A DNA stretch of 64,000 nt from Amycolatopsis japonica (GCF_000732925.1 NZ_CP008953.1:1364001-1428000), one strand, 5' to 3'. Shown: positions 17,875 to 26,407, counted from the stretch's first letter. Notes: a model not told the origin generated them from the letters alone. Made by a program: numbers and translations.

Positions 17875-18303
17875 ATGAAGGGGATTCTGAGCAGGAACCT
17901 GCGGCGGGCGGCCACGGCGATCGCCGTGGCGTCGGCGGCGACACTGGCTTTCACAGGCACCGCCTCGGCCGCGACCGGCGCGGCCACCGCGTCCGGGAGC
18001 GAGGTGTACGGCTCGGCCAACTGGACCTGGACGTTCAGCGGCATGACCGGCATCAACATGGCCGTGCGGGACACGAAATGCGACGGCAACCCGGTCTACG
18101 TGTTCTTCGAGGCCGATCTCGGCATGGGGACCATCGACCCGACGCCGTACCGCTGGAACGAGAGCGGATGCGGCACCACGAGCTACTGGAGCAACCTGAA
18201 GTACAACTCGGGCACCAAGCTGAGCAGGGTCCGCGTCGTGACCTGCGTGGATGACGCGGGTTGGGACACCTGCTACCGGAGCGGATGGCAGTACAACCGC
18301 TAA
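17875..18303 (+). CDS. Small secreted protein, paralogue of the 16523 gene
   Basis: A 142-aa protein with an N-terminal signal peptide (MKGILSRNLRRAATAIAVAS, cleavage at ASA-A) and a TGGAGGGGA ribosome-binding site. The mature domain has four cysteines (TKCDGNPVY, ESGCGTTSY, VTCVDDAGWDTC) and many aromatic residues. It shares its cysteine spacing and the CDGN-VY and CxDDAGxDxC motifs with the 16523 product. It is divergent from the DUF5937 regulator gene and followed by a strong terminator. No enzymatic motif is visible. Confidence 0.78.
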   Translation: MKGILSRNLRRAATAIAVASAATLAFTGTASAATGAATASGSEVYGSANWTWTFSGMTGINMAVRDTKCDGNPVYVFFEADLGMGTIDPTPYRWNESGCGTTSYWSNLKYNSGTKLSRVRVVTCVDDAGWDTCYRSGWQYNR

Positions 18304-18335
18304 GGCTTAGACCGAACCGGTATCGCCGTTGGCCG

Positions 18336-18382
18336 GCGACGGTGGCTCCTTCTCGTTGAGTCATGGAAGGAGCCGCCGTCGC
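18336..18382 (+). terminator. Terminator after the secreted protein gene
   Basis: 16-bp arms (18336-18351, 18367-18382) with a single G-T type mismatch and a 15-base loop, 32 bp past the stop codon. It may also serve the convergent gene ending at 18394. Confidence 0.7.
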
Positions 18383-18393
18383 TCATCGGTCGT

Positions 18394-18606
18394 TCACTTG
18401 ATCGGCTCGAGCTCTTGCGCCTGCTTCACGAGATCGACCAACTCTGTTGCGAAGTCGTAGGCTTCGTCGTCGCCCGGGTACGATTCGGTATACATACTAA
18501 GGAAGAAATAACCTTCAGTGAAGTGGTGCAGCCCTTCGGGGAGTTGATCGTCCGCGACTTCGCCGGCGACAAACTCGACCACGCGGAGCAGCCCCCGTGA
18601 AGGCAT
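18394..18606 (-). CDS. Short hypothetical protein, probably truncated
   Basis: A 70-aa ORF from ATG 18606. The C-terminal 60 residues are acidic and protein-like (FVAGEVADDQLPEGLHHFTE, then GYFFLSMYTES, and a helix DFATELVDLVKQAQEL). Upstream sequence in frame loses coding character, so this may be the 3' end of a longer gene cut off near the element boundary at 18.9 kb. I do not recognise the family. Confidence 0.4.
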   Translation of the reverse strand: MPSRGLLRVVEFVAGEVADDQLPEGLHHFTEGYFFLSMYTESYPGDDEAYDFATELVDLVKQAQELEPIK

Positions 18607-18933
18607 CCATGACAACATCTGCGGTGGCTGAACGCGCCCCGGCGGGGCCACGAGGAAATCTCCGGACAACTCATTTCCCCTCAGGAGTCCGCCTCGACGC
18701 GGACAGTGATCGCCGCGCGGCGAGCTTAAGCGCGGTTGAGGAACTGTCGTCCGCTCACGCCGCCACTTGTCCGCGAAGGCGGGCATGGCTGCCGAGCGGC
18801 TCGCCCCCGAGTTCATCGCGCCCGCCGAAGGGGACGAATTCAGCGGCGACGAGGGCGGCGGGCGACATGGACGGCTGAGCAGACCGCGGCCGGCGCCTCG
18901 CTGGCTGTCCCGCCTCGGGCTCGTACAGCAACA
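18607..18933. other. Boundary region left of the integrated element
   Basis: About 330 bp without a convincing gene between the truncated ORF and the tRNA-like repeat. Long frames here are open only through GC bias. No integrase remnant is evident, unlike the equivalent place left of the second repeat. Confidence 0.4.
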
Positions 18934-18982
18934 AAGCCCACCGACGGTACCCGGAAAACCGGGGCAAACCGTTGGTGGGCTT
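18934..18982 (-). terminator. tRNA-type terminator beside the left att repeat
   Basis: Arms AAGCCCACCGACGGT / ACCGTTGGTGGGCTT (18934-18948, 18968-18982) pair over 15 bp with one mismatch. On the minus strand the hairpin directly follows the tRNA 3' half, so it is the tRNA gene's own terminator carried along with the att site. Confidence 0.65.
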
Positions 18983-18984
18983 CG

Positions 18985-19037
18985 TTTGGAACTGTGCGCC
19001 ATCAGGGACTCGAACCCCGAACCCGCTGGTTAAGAGT
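18985..19037 (-). repeat. Left attachment repeat: 3' half of a tRNA-Lys(CTT)
   Basis: These 53 bp are identical to 26948-27000 in the same orientation. On the minus strand they read from the anticodon loop (CTCTTAA, anticodon CTT) through the variable region and T-arm (GGGTTCGAGTCCC) to the acceptor 3' strand. The 5' half of the tRNA is absent, so this is not a functional tRNA gene. Identity starts at the anticodon loop, a common crossover point of actinobacterial tyrosine integrases. Confidence 0.8.
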
Positions 19038-19057
19038 CGACACCTGGGCGTTTCGGA

Positions 19058-19172
19058 CGGTGTCGAGTGATGCCGGACAAGACCTTTTCGTCTGGTCGCG
19101 GGGCAGTCGCTGTGTCGGGGTGTGTCGCCTGGTGTCGGACTGTTTCGGGCCTCTCGGGCGCGTCTCGGGCTC
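19058..19172 (+). repeat. Conserved non-coding arm region with repeated GTGTCG motifs (copy A)
   Basis: Next to the att repeat lies a stretch with many closely spaced TGTCG/TTTCG/TCTCGGG units. It is about 90 percent identical to 27020-27136 beside the other att repeat, although neither region looks coding. Position and repetition suggest integrase arm-binding sites or the promoter region of the DUF2637 gene. Confidence 0.45.
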
Positions 19173-19236
19173 GCGAATGCCGGGTTCTGTCGCTTGGTCC
19201 AGACGCCTTGGGCGGCCGCGTTGCCGGTTGGTGTGG

Positions 19237-19917
19237 ATGGTGACGGTGGGGGACAGGCGCGATCCGGTTGTGTCGGCTGTGAGCACGATGGTGGGGGCCG
19301 TGGTCGGCTTCGGGTTCGGCAATGTGTTTACACTCGCTCTCCGGCTCGGTATCCGGGTGTGGGTCGTGCCCTTGGTCGCGCCCGCGGTGGACCTGACGGT
19401 GGTGGCGTTGCTTGTGGCGATCCGCCGCCTCTCGGAGCACGGAGCGGCTCCTGAGGTGCAGCGCTCGGCGCGACGGCTCCTTGTCCTTGCGAGCGCGGTG
19501 ACGCTGGCGTTGAACGTGGCTGAGCCGCTGATCGCTGGTGAGGTCGGCAAGGCGTCGTTCGCCGCGGTGGGGCCGCTGTTGCTGATCGGCTGGTCTGAAG
19601 TCGGTCCGGGCCTGCTGCAAGCGCTCGCCGATCTTCGTCAGAGTGTGGAACCTCCCGCCGATTCGGTACCGCTGACCGCGATGGCAGAATGTGAATCGGA
19701 GATGTCGAACGTGGTCGACACTGGCTTGGACGGCGATTTGGTCGAGCGGGCGAAGTATATGGATGCCCGGCATCGTGAGTTGCGCCAGCGACCGATCTCG
19801 GCCGAAGGGCTTCATAAGGCTTTGGGCGTCGGAGCGGAGCGTTCCCGATCCCTCACGCGCCTGGTCCGGTCGGAATGGCGCGATCCGTTGGATGTGAACT
19901 CGGAGTCCGCTTCGTAG
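19237..19917 (+). CDS. DUF2637-like membrane protein (copy A)
   Basis: A 226-aa protein from ATG 19237. Residues 8-135 hold four hydrophobic helices of the DUF2637 type (VSAVSTMVGAVVGFGFGNVF; VVPLVAPAVDLTVVALLVAI; LLVLASAVTLALNVAEPLI; VGPLLLIGWSEVGPGLL). The C-terminal 60 residues form a small HTH-like domain (RPISAEGLHKALGVGAERSR). DUF2637 proteins are typical accessory genes of actinomycete ICEs and plasmids and are thought to help spread of the element. A close paralogue lies at 27206. The start could be a few codons upstream. Confidence 0.72.
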   Translation: MVTVGDRRDPVVSAVSTMVGAVVGFGFGNVFTLALRLGIRVWVVPLVAPAVDLTVVALLVAIRRLSEHGAAPEVQRSARRLLVLASAVTLALNVAEPLIAGEVGKASFAAVGPLLLIGWSEVGPGLLQALADLRQSVEPPADSVPLTAMAECESEMSNVVDTGLDGDLVERAKYMDARHRELRQRPISAEGLHKALGVGAERSRSLTRLVRSEWRDPLDVNSESAS

Positions 19918-20156
19918 CTGAGCTCGGGATGGTATGTCCTGCAATGCTTCGTGGGACCGTTGCCCCAGCAAGGCCACCGCGGGAAGCCTTGGGGGTCGAT
20001 TCGCTCCTCCAACGCGTCGACGACCAGACGCGGCCAGTTGATGACCACCTGGCGCACCAGCTCGGGGTGCATGTACGAATGGTTCTGAGTGTCCTCGTAG
20101 TAGTCGAGCAGCTTGAGGAGGAACTGCCAGCACGTCGGCACCCCCTTGGTGGACAC
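19812..20156 (-). CDS. Hypothetical protein (convergent with DUF2637 gene)
   Basis: A 114-aa ORF with protein-like sequence in its first 70 residues (VSTKGVPTCWQFLLKLLDYY, then HPELVRQVVINWPRLVVDAL). It begins at a GTG at 20156 without a good ribosome-binding site. It overlaps the 3' end of the DUF2637 gene by about 105 bp on the other strand, which lowers confidence. It may be the remnant of a longer element gene. I do not recognise it. Confidence 0.35.
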   Translation of the reverse strand: MSTKGVPTCWQFLLKLLDYYEDTQNHSYMHPELVRQVVINWPRLVVDALEERIDPQGFPRWPCWGNGPTKHCRTYHPELSYEADSEFTSNGSRHSDRTRRVRDRERSAPTPKAL

Positions 20157-20184
20157 GTTGGTAATCTTGTCGACAGCTGGCCCC

Positions 20185-20220
20185 GCGTTACGTGACACTG
20201 CAAGAGTCACTATGTAACGC
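20185..20220. repeat. Imperfect palindrome upstream of the membrane protein gene
   Basis: GCGTTAC and GTAACGC end a 36-bp interrupted inverted repeat with inner GTGAC/GTCAC halves offset by two bases. It lies 15 bp before the ATG at 20236. It could be an operator or a hairpin. Confidence 0.35.
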
Positions 20221-20235
20221 CATATCGAAGGGACG

Positions 20236-21066
20236 ATGCGGATGAGCTGCCAGTGTCCACTCGTGCGGCGTAGACGGAATGACCGGAAGAAACTGTTGAG
20301 AACTATCGCGGCCGTGCTGATCATCTGGGCATCGCTGACGATGTGGCTTCTCGCAGGAGTGGTGGCGAATATCGTCAGCGCATCGATGGCATCGCTGATC
20401 GTGCCGTTCATATATTTGATCGGGATACTCTTCTGGCTTTCGATGGCACAGCGGCACCGGCCCAAGGTTGCCCCGAGGTCGATCAGCCTGCCCGACCTGT
20501 GTGGGATCATCTTCTTCGTTCTCAGCGGCTCATGGGGCTTTTACTCGTATTTCAAGGGCGGATTTACCAGTCCGTGGGCGTGGGTGGCGACTGCGGTGAT
20601 GATGAGCGCGCTTGCATGGTTCGGTTGGGACTTCGTTCTCAGGATTCCTGGCAGGGCAGAAAAATTTCGGGTGGACTACCTCTCTGTGAACGCCACGCCT
20701 GAGGCCATCAGGCTTCAGTTCGAATGGGTCAGGCATCGACGAAGGTGCCTGGGGAAGCCCAAAAATGACGAAGACCTGCGCGCGAGAAGGGCGGCTGCGC
20801 GGCGCAGAAGTGATCGGACCACGGGAACGTTGCCGCACTTCCTCTACGTGCGTTTGAACGGACTTGTCGCCGCTTACGAAGACCGCTCGCTCATGATCGC
20901 GCTGTTCACGGGTACTGCAGGGCTGGCACCCAACTTTCTCGCCGACCTGGAACCGAGCCTCGGGGCTGCATCGCTTCTCATTGCCCCGTTTATTCTCGTG
21001 CCATTTATACACGCGATGCGACAAGGGTCTCGTCGTTCGGCAGCAGCTGTCAGGGCGGTCGACTAA
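20236..21066 (+). CDS. Hypothetical multi-pass membrane protein
   Basis: A 276-aa protein with hydrophobic segments at about residues 22-45, 50-68, 85-105, 112-130, 222-240 and 243-262, separated by a basic cytoplasmic-like loop (RHRRRCLGKP and RARRAAARRR). It is part of the element cargo. Its base composition is slightly lower in GC than the chromosomal genes to the left. Membrane proteins of this kind often sit beside ICE transfer or defence genes, but I do not recognise the family. Confidence 0.65.
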   Translation: MRMSCQCPLVRRRRNDRKKLLRTIAAVLIIWASLTMWLLAGVVANIVSASMASLIVPFIYLIGILFWLSMAQRHRPKVAPRSISLPDLCGIIFFVLSGSWGFYSYFKGGFTSPWAWVATAVMMSALAWFGWDFVLRIPGRAEKFRVDYLSVNATPEAIRLQFEWVRHRRRCLGKPKNDEDLRARRAAARRRSDRTTGTLPHFLYVRLNGLVAAYEDRSLMIALFTGTAGLAPNFLADLEPSLGAASLLIAPFILVPFIHAMRQGSRRSAAAVRAVD

Positions 21067-21069
21067 TTC

Positions 21070-21717
21070 TCATCGTATGACCATCCTTCCCGATCGTGGA
21101 CGGTTGATGGTCACCAAAGCCAGCAGGGCACTGGTGGCGAGCGCGCCGATGACGACGTTCCGGCTGATCAGCCCGGCGTTGCCGCCGGGCACCTGGTCGG
21201 TCGCTCTGCCCATCGCGAGCATGCCTGCCAGCAGAACGGCGTAGGCGAGTGCGATCCAACCGGATACCTGCGGATTCGCATCGCGGACAATATAGATCAG
21301 TGCTGCGATGGTAATCCCGCCGGCGATCGCCGCGACGTCGGCTGACCACAGTCCGCCGAGCACGGCAGCGAAGACGGACAGCCTGCCGTCGGGCGCGAAC
21401 GCGGAGGTCGCCAGCGATTGACGGCCGGGAGGTTTGGTCAGAAACCATGACACGACAACGAGAACACCGACGGCGCCGGGAATCAGGATGCGCAGACGCG
21501 AGTCGTTGCGCAGAAAGGCGATCAGTGCCAGGACGAACCAGATCGGCAGCGCCGCGCCGAAACTGGGGCAACCCAACACTGCGGCGACGCCCGCAGCCCA
21601 GCTCAGGCTGAGATGCGCACAGGGGATCGCGAGCACGCAGAAGAATACTGCGGGGATCCAGCTGATCCCGTTGGTGCCCTGCAACCACAGTTCTGCCGCG
21701 TGGGAGCTGAACAGCAC
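21070..21717 (-). CDS. Membrane protein, probably N-terminally truncated
   Basis: A 215-aa ORF with six or seven hydrophobic helices, starting at a GTG (21717). The frame stays protein-like upstream for about 14 more codons (LLITLVGR) and then meets a stop with no start codon between. The gene therefore looks like the 3' part of a larger membrane protein. It is convergent with the 20236 gene, with 3 bp between the stops. It has no recognisable catalytic motif. Confidence 0.5.
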   Translation of the reverse strand: MLFSSHAAELWLQGTNGISWIPAVFFCVLAIPCAHLSLSWAAGVAAVLGCPSFGAALPIWFVLALIAFLRNDSRLRILIPGAVGVLVVVSWFLTKPPGRQSLATSAFAPDGRLSVFAAVLGGLWSADVAAIAGGITIAALIYIVRDANPQVSGWIALAYAVLLAGMLAMGRATDQVPGGNAGLISRNVVIGALATSALLALVTINRPRSGRMVIR

Positions 21718-21950
21718 CCTGCCGACCAGTGTTATTAATAGGTAGGCTGAGCACGCGTTCGGTCAGTTCCCTGGCACGCCGATGAGGGCGTGCTCCGTGC
21801 GCGTGTATTTGCCCCGCGGTGAGGCGTTTGCCGCATGATGCCGTGGTGCGGACAGGTGCGACGTTTCGGATCTCTGGTGATCGCGGTAAGTAGTGAGGCT
21901 GATGAAGGCCGCCTTGCGGGTATCCACTCTCGAGAGGTGGCCTTTGCGCT

Positions 21951-23360
21951 TCATGCGGGTCCTTCCTGCGGTTCGGGGATCGCTTCGAGCGGTCGCCCTT
22001 CGCTCTTCAATACGCGGAGCGCCATGACCGCTCCATCGCCATCCATGGTTATGATTCCCGTCCAGTCTCGCTGTACCGCCGCCCAGCGCCTCTTGCACTC
22101 GGCGACCACCTCCGGCATCGTCTCCGCGTAGGCTTGGGCGCCGTCACCCGTCTTGAGGATCTCGTGCAGTTCTTTCGGCATCGCCGAGAAGACCTCGACT
22201 CGCTCACGTGCGAACCGGAAGACGTGGTCGGTTCCGACGAATGCGATCCCGCCGAGTTCGATGCGAACGTCACATTCCGCGTTGACTGCCTGCGGAGAGT
22301 GATCGGCGCCTAGTCGCCGTTGCTGTCGCACGGTCAGGTACTTGTACGCGTTGTCGCGATCACCGACGAAAGTCAGGAGCGCTGCAGCGCTTGCGCGGAC
22401 CAACACCCGAGAGAACCACTCGAACCTATCCGATGTGATGTGGAAACCGGGACGGCTCGAGGTCTGGCCCTGTGCGTCGACGGTCTGGATGTCCGGGAAG
22501 AAGTTCTCTTCTTGCACCGGGCCGTACGGGTCGGGAGGGGGCTTGCCTGGTTCGGCGAGTACACCGCCGCCCACGGGATCGAGCAGGCGTATCTCGATCC
22601 CGCCTTCCGCGACGAACGCCGTCGACATCAGCAGGCTCGGCAGCGGATCGGCACTGCCGCGCCCATCGCCGAGTGCGATCACTTGGACCCGCTCGGCCGA
22701 GGCCATCAGCTGACTGTGCTGCGCGCTGGGCTGACCGTGTGACCCGCGTCCGTCGACCAGCGCGATGCGCAAGGGCTCACCGCCTTTCCTGCCAACGAGA
22801 AAATGCCCAGGTCTGCTCCGTCGTGTGCCCTTCGCCTCCGCACCTTGACCCCGTAGTGCCCAGCCTGCGTCGAGTGCGAGGTCCACGTCGACGGGCTCGA
22901 AGCGGTACCCAGGATGCCTTCGCTGCAAGATCTCTCGCGCCGCAGTCAGCGCGAACGCTGCACCGAGTTCCTGCGCTTGCACGCCCTTGCGGTGATACCT
23001 CGGGTCATGTCCGTCGGGTGAGAGTGCCAGCCGGCCACGATGAGCTTCCAGCGTGGTGAGGTAGCGCAAGCAGTTCCAATGCTGGGAGAGGCCGCGCGAC
23101 GGGTTCTGCCCAGACAGCGTGGTCGCGCGGCCGAACGTCTGAAGTAACTCCCACGGCGTGATCGTGAAGCCGTTTCGATGTTCGGCCGGAGGGACGGGCC
23201 CGATTTCAGGCTTGCGCAGCACCTCCGGTTTTTCGTCTTTGGAACGCTTCTCGTCTTGTTTCGCGATGTAGCGGGTTACGGCTCCGGACAGCTCTGCGGT
23301 GGAGTGAATCGCCACATGAGAGCTCTGCAAGAGCTTCTCCAGCGCGTCTCTGAGCTCCAT
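21951..23360 (-). CDS. Unknown protein, third gene of the DUF4041-DUF4917 operon
   Basis: A 469-aa soluble protein from ATG 23360 with a GGGGAG ribosome-binding site. The N-terminal 45 residues are helical and charged. The middle contains PGHFLVGRKGGEPLRIALVD and a Gly-Ser rich region. The C-terminal part is mixed alpha/beta. I recognise no domain. A nuclease-like core around RIALVDGRGSHG is possible but unproven. It follows the DUF4041/T5orf172 and SIR2-like DUF4917 genes in the same direction, so it may be the third component or the target module of one defence system. Confidence 0.65.
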   Translation of the reverse strand: MELRDALEKLLQSSHVAIHSTAELSGAVTRYIAKQDEKRSKDEKPEVLRKPEIGPVPPAEHRNGFTITPWELLQTFGRATTLSGQNPSRGLSQHWNCLRYLTTLEAHRGRLALSPDGHDPRYHRKGVQAQELGAAFALTAAREILQRRHPGYRFEPVDVDLALDAGWALRGQGAEAKGTRRSRPGHFLVGRKGGEPLRIALVDGRGSHGQPSAQHSQLMASAERVQVIALGDGRGSADPLPSLLMSTAFVAEGGIEIRLLDPVGGGVLAEPGKPPPDPYGPVQEENFFPDIQTVDAQGQTSSRPGFHITSDRFEWFSRVLVRASAAALLTFVGDRDNAYKYLTVRQQRRLGADHSPQAVNAECDVRIELGGIAFVGTDHVFRFARERVEVFSAMPKELHEILKTGDGAQAYAETMPEVVAECKRRWAAVQRDWTGIITMDGDGAVMALRVLKSEGRPLEAIPEPQEGPA

Positions 23361-23408
23361 GGTCTCCCCGTCCCCTCGTGCGTCCGCCGTGATGCACCGC
23401 TTTCCAAC

Positions 23409-23585
23409 TCACCGGATTTCCCGGAGTTTGTCTGCCGCCTGAAGGATGACGATCCGCGCAGGACAGTTGACGCTGTGTATGCCTTCTTTGGTGAACAGCG
23501 GAAACGTTCCGCTCAGCTGCCTTCCACGCCACTCGTTCGGCCCAGTGATGCTGCCGACCCGGGTGAGTTCCTTGTAGGACGGCAG
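23409..23585 (-). pseudogene. Protein-like reading frame without a start codon
   Basis: Between the DUF4917 stop codon and the 469-aa gene a frame encodes protein-like sequence (KELTRVGSITGPNEWRGRQL, then FPLFTKEGIHSV and ILQAADKLREIR) ending at TGA 23411-23409. No ATG, GTG or TTG precedes it in frame, and DUF4917 ends in another frame just upstream. It may be the 3' end of a lost gene, or a C-terminal extension reached by frameshifting. Confidence 0.35.
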
Positions 23586-23586
23586 C

Positions 23587-24648
23587 TCAGTTCCACAGCC
23601 GGACGGATTGTGCGTCGAAGAAGGCGATCTCCAAGCCGACCTTCGCGTACGCCGTCGCTCGACGTGATTGCATGTCCTGTACGGCCTTAATCGTCGCTTC
23701 GTTTGACGGCGAGGTGACGTCGCCGAAGAGGGATACGACCAGTCGGGTGATCTTCGAGTGGACGATGGCGTCCATGATGTGTGCGTCGTTCTTGCTGAAC
23801 GACATCCCGTACGACAGCAAACCGCCGCTGATCGCTGCGAGTGACCGAAGTGCGCGACCGAGGTAGTCACTGGTGCCGATACGGGTCAGCTTCTCGCTGC
23901 TCGTCCCTTCTGCCACGTATAGAGGGAATGAGTCCGCTTCGAGCTGGGCGCGGATCTGGTCGATCAGCGGTTCGTTGGTCCGGCGCCACGTCAGCTTCTT
24001 CAAACCACCCTCGCTGCGGTACAGGTGAAGGGCTCCGTGGAGGTAAAATACGTTCTGTGAATGGGGATCCAGGTGGTTCCACACGACGTAGTCGGTAGCC
24101 TCTCCAGGATCTCGAAAGCCGTCGTCCGCCTGCCTTGCCTGCAGGTTTTCCTCGGGAAAGTCTTGCATGAAAGTCCAGTAGAGCAAGAGGTCGTAGTTCG
24201 CGGTGTAGATACGGTCGAACTTTTCCAGGAACCTGCGGACTCGTAAGTAGGCTTCGGCGTCGATCTCGTACGGCCGTTCAGGGTGAAGCGCCGCGAGGAT
24301 GTGAGCCAGTGCGTCCTTGAGCTTCGAGGCTTCCTCGTTAAGTGTCGTGGCTTCTGCCGCGTACTTCGTTGCATCGAGCGCGTAGAGCCCGATAGCGGCG
24401 TCCTCGAGCGTCTTGATGACAATCTCGAAGTCCTGAGTGTCCAACTTCTGGAAGAGGTGCTGGGCAGTAGCGCTGAGCATGCCTTGCGCCTCGGCATGGG
24501 ATCGCAAAGCCGAGTATGAGAACCTGGCGGGGTCGAAGGCGATGCTGAACCCGTTTCCCAGTATCAGTCGGATAGGCGACGCTCTGCCCTTGGAGTTTGT
24601 CGGTTCGCTCAGCCAGGCGATGGCCCCGTCGTAGTCCATGAGGTCCAC
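23587..24648 (-). CDS. DUF4917 family protein with SIR2-like fold
   Basis: A 353-aa protein. ILGNGFS (residues 29-35), YTANYD (148-153) and FYLHGALHL (201-209, candidate catalytic His204) follow the order of NAD-binding and catalytic motifs in SIR2-like NADases (GxGxS, NYD, H-G). DUF4917 proteins are found in bacterial defence islands; NAD depletion on infection is the likely effect, by analogy with SIR2 effectors such as ThsA. The GTG at 24648 has an AGGTGG site; an ATG three codons later is also possible. It lies 40 bp downstream of the DUF4041/T5orf172 gene in the same operon. Confidence 0.78.
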   Translation of the reverse strand: MDLMDYDGAIAWLSEPTNSKGRASPIRLILGNGFSIAFDPARFSYSALRSHAEAQGMLSATAQHLFQKLDTQDFEIVIKTLEDAAIGLYALDATKYAAEATTLNEEASKLKDALAHILAALHPERPYEIDAEAYLRVRRFLEKFDRIYTANYDLLLYWTFMQDFPEENLQARQADDGFRDPGEATDYVVWNHLDPHSQNVFYLHGALHLYRSEGGLKKLTWRRTNEPLIDQIRAQLEADSFPLYVAEGTSSEKLTRIGTSDYLGRALRSLAAISGGLLSYGMSFSKNDAHIMDAIVHSKITRLVVSLFGDVTSPSNEATIKAVQDMQSRRATAYAKVGLEIAFFDAQSVRLWN

Positions 24649-24688
24649 TGGTCCACCTCAAATCCGTTTCTGCAGCGAGTGTCCAGGC

Positions 24689-26272
24689 TTATGTGCCGTG
24701 GGCCAACTGCTGGCTGGAGCGCCATTCCTGTGCTTCCGGCTCTTCGACGTAGTCGAGGAGATTGTCCTTCAGGCCCATGTCTTCGAGGATCGTGAGGATC
24801 TCGGCTGGAGTGGCGTAGAAGAACTCGCGCCTGAGATTGACCCGGTTGACGCGCCGGTCGGCGAGATGCTGGTGTAATCGCGTCTCCAGGCTCACGGCAT
24901 CGGCGTCGAAAATCTTGGCGTGGACGTCGAACCTGAATGGAACCGAGGCGTCGCCGAGTTCACGAACGCGTTCGAGTGGGTCGAGCCGCCGGGTCAATCC
25001 GACTTTGACGATGCTGTCGCCGAAGGATCCGACATTGGAGATCACGTAGACCCATCCAGTGCGGATGTTCGCTTCGCGCTCCTCGACGCCTCTGATTGCG
25101 TCTCCGATCTCGTCCAGCTTTGCCTGTGCAGCCGCGGCTTGCTGCTCGTCGCCAGATGCGGCCCACTTTTGCAGGGCGTTCCGCCAGTGTGCTTCTTCCT
25201 TGGCCAGCCTGGCTTTCTCGCGTTCGAACTCTCGTTGAGCTTGCTGCTCGTCCCGTTGCCGCTCCCGTTCGGCTCGGATGCGTTCCTTGTCCTCTTCGAC
25301 CTTCGCGAGATGGTCGGCGGTTAGTTCAAGTTCTTCGAGGCGCAGCCTGTGGTAGCTGGGGGAGATGTTGATGTTCATGGTTTTGCCGAGGCGAGAGATG
25401 ACCTCACGGGTCTTGGTCAGTCGATCTTTGGCCGATTCAAGGCGATAGGGGCGCATGGACCTCACGCAGTTGTCCGCCTCGGCGTTGTAGGCGCGAAGCA
25501 TGAGCTTGGAAAAGTCTCTCACCATGCGCTGGCCTTCGACTGTGGAACCGTTCACAGTCCAGTCTGTGGTAGCGGTGATCGCATGGTTATTCTTTGCCGA
25601 GATCTTAATGGAATCCTTGAGACGCTGCAGGGCAGCCTTGTAGGCGACGGCGTCGGCCAGCCTGTGCCGGAACTCGTAGATTCCGGCCTCCTGGAGCAGC
25701 GTGATCTCTTCAGTCTCGACCACTTGGTCGTGCAGTGACTTGAGCTTCGCGGCTGCTTCATCGATCTGCCGTCGAACCGTGGCCAGTTGTGCCTCGGCGT
25801 CCTTAAGGCTCTGCGCCTGTGCGTCTTGGTGTTGCCGCGCCTCTAGCCCAAGTTCGGCGATAGTCTGGCGCATCTGCCGGATTTCTCGCTCAGCTTCCAG
25901 CGCGTCTTTGCCTCTGAGCTCGGTGTACTTGGCCTTGAGATCTACTAGTTGCGCACTCAACGTAGCGTTGTGTGCGTTGACTTCCCGAAGCTGAGATGCC
26001 GCTTGTAGGAACTTGGTTGTTTCCGTGCCGAGCTCGGCTTCGAGTTCTCGAACCCGTTTCCGAGCGCCGAACAACCCAGGCTTGCCCGATGCTGCGGAAC
26101 CAGGCCCTGCTTGGAAGGGTGCCATTTGCGGCTGCGGCTCGGGATCATGGGTCCACAGTTGCCAGAACTTCGGTGGCGCGGGCCAGTCGGCTGGTGGCTG
26201 CCAGCCCGGCGGAGGCGTCCATCCGGCGGGGACAGCCGGCCAGTTCGGTGGCGGATTGAATCTATACCCCAT
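24689..26272 (-). CDS. DUF4041 / T5orf172 GIY-YIG domain protein with long coiled coil
   Basis: A 527-aa protein, GGAGG site 8 bases before ATG 26272. The N-terminus (1-45) is Trp-Pro rich (NWPAVPAGWTPPPGW). Residues 70-190 form a coiled coil, and 190-310 match DUF4041 (DNCVRSMRPYRLESAKDRL). A second charged coiled coil spans 315-380. A GIY-YIG-like T5orf172 domain ends the protein (GWVYVISNVGSFGDSIVKVG, then LTRRLDPLERVREL). These domains together are known from phage and defence loci, where GIY-YIG cuts nucleic acid. It heads an operon with the DUF4917 SIR2-like gene, so it may act as sensor-nuclease of that system. Confidence 0.82.
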   Translation of the reverse strand: MGYRFNPPPNWPAVPAGWTPPPGWQPPADWPAPPKFWQLWTHDPEPQPQMAPFQAGPGSAASGKPGLFGARKRVRELEAELGTETTKFLQAASQLREVNAHNATLSAQLVDLKAKYTELRGKDALEAEREIRQMRQTIAELGLEARQHQDAQAQSLKDAEAQLATVRRQIDEAAAKLKSLHDQVVETEEITLLQEAGIYEFRHRLADAVAYKAALQRLKDSIKISAKNNHAITATTDWTVNGSTVEGQRMVRDFSKLMLRAYNAEADNCVRSMRPYRLESAKDRLTKTREVISRLGKTMNINISPSYHRLRLEELELTADHLAKVEEDKERIRAERERQRDEQQAQREFEREKARLAKEEAHWRNALQKWAASGDEQQAAAAQAKLDEIGDAIRGVEEREANIRTGWVYVISNVGSFGDSIVKVGLTRRLDPLERVRELGDASVPFRFDVHAKIFDADAVSLETRLHQHLADRRVNRVNLRREFFYATPAEILTILEDMGLKDNLLDYVEEPEAQEWRSSQQLAHGT

Positions 26273-26407
26273 ACCACTACCCTCCGCTGATCCTGATCAC
26301 GGCAGAAGTCGCGGCTTCGTGAGAGTGTGTTACACGGTCATCCTCAGCCCTAGGTCGCCGGCTCGTAGAGGCTGAACGGGATGTCCTGGTCATCGTGACA
26401 GTGCGCG

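Noticed and set aside
18985-19060. An intact tRNA-Lys gene
   Set aside because: Only the 3' half (anticodon loop to acceptor) is present; the sequence to the right does not form a D-arm or the 5' acceptor strand. The same holds at 26948.
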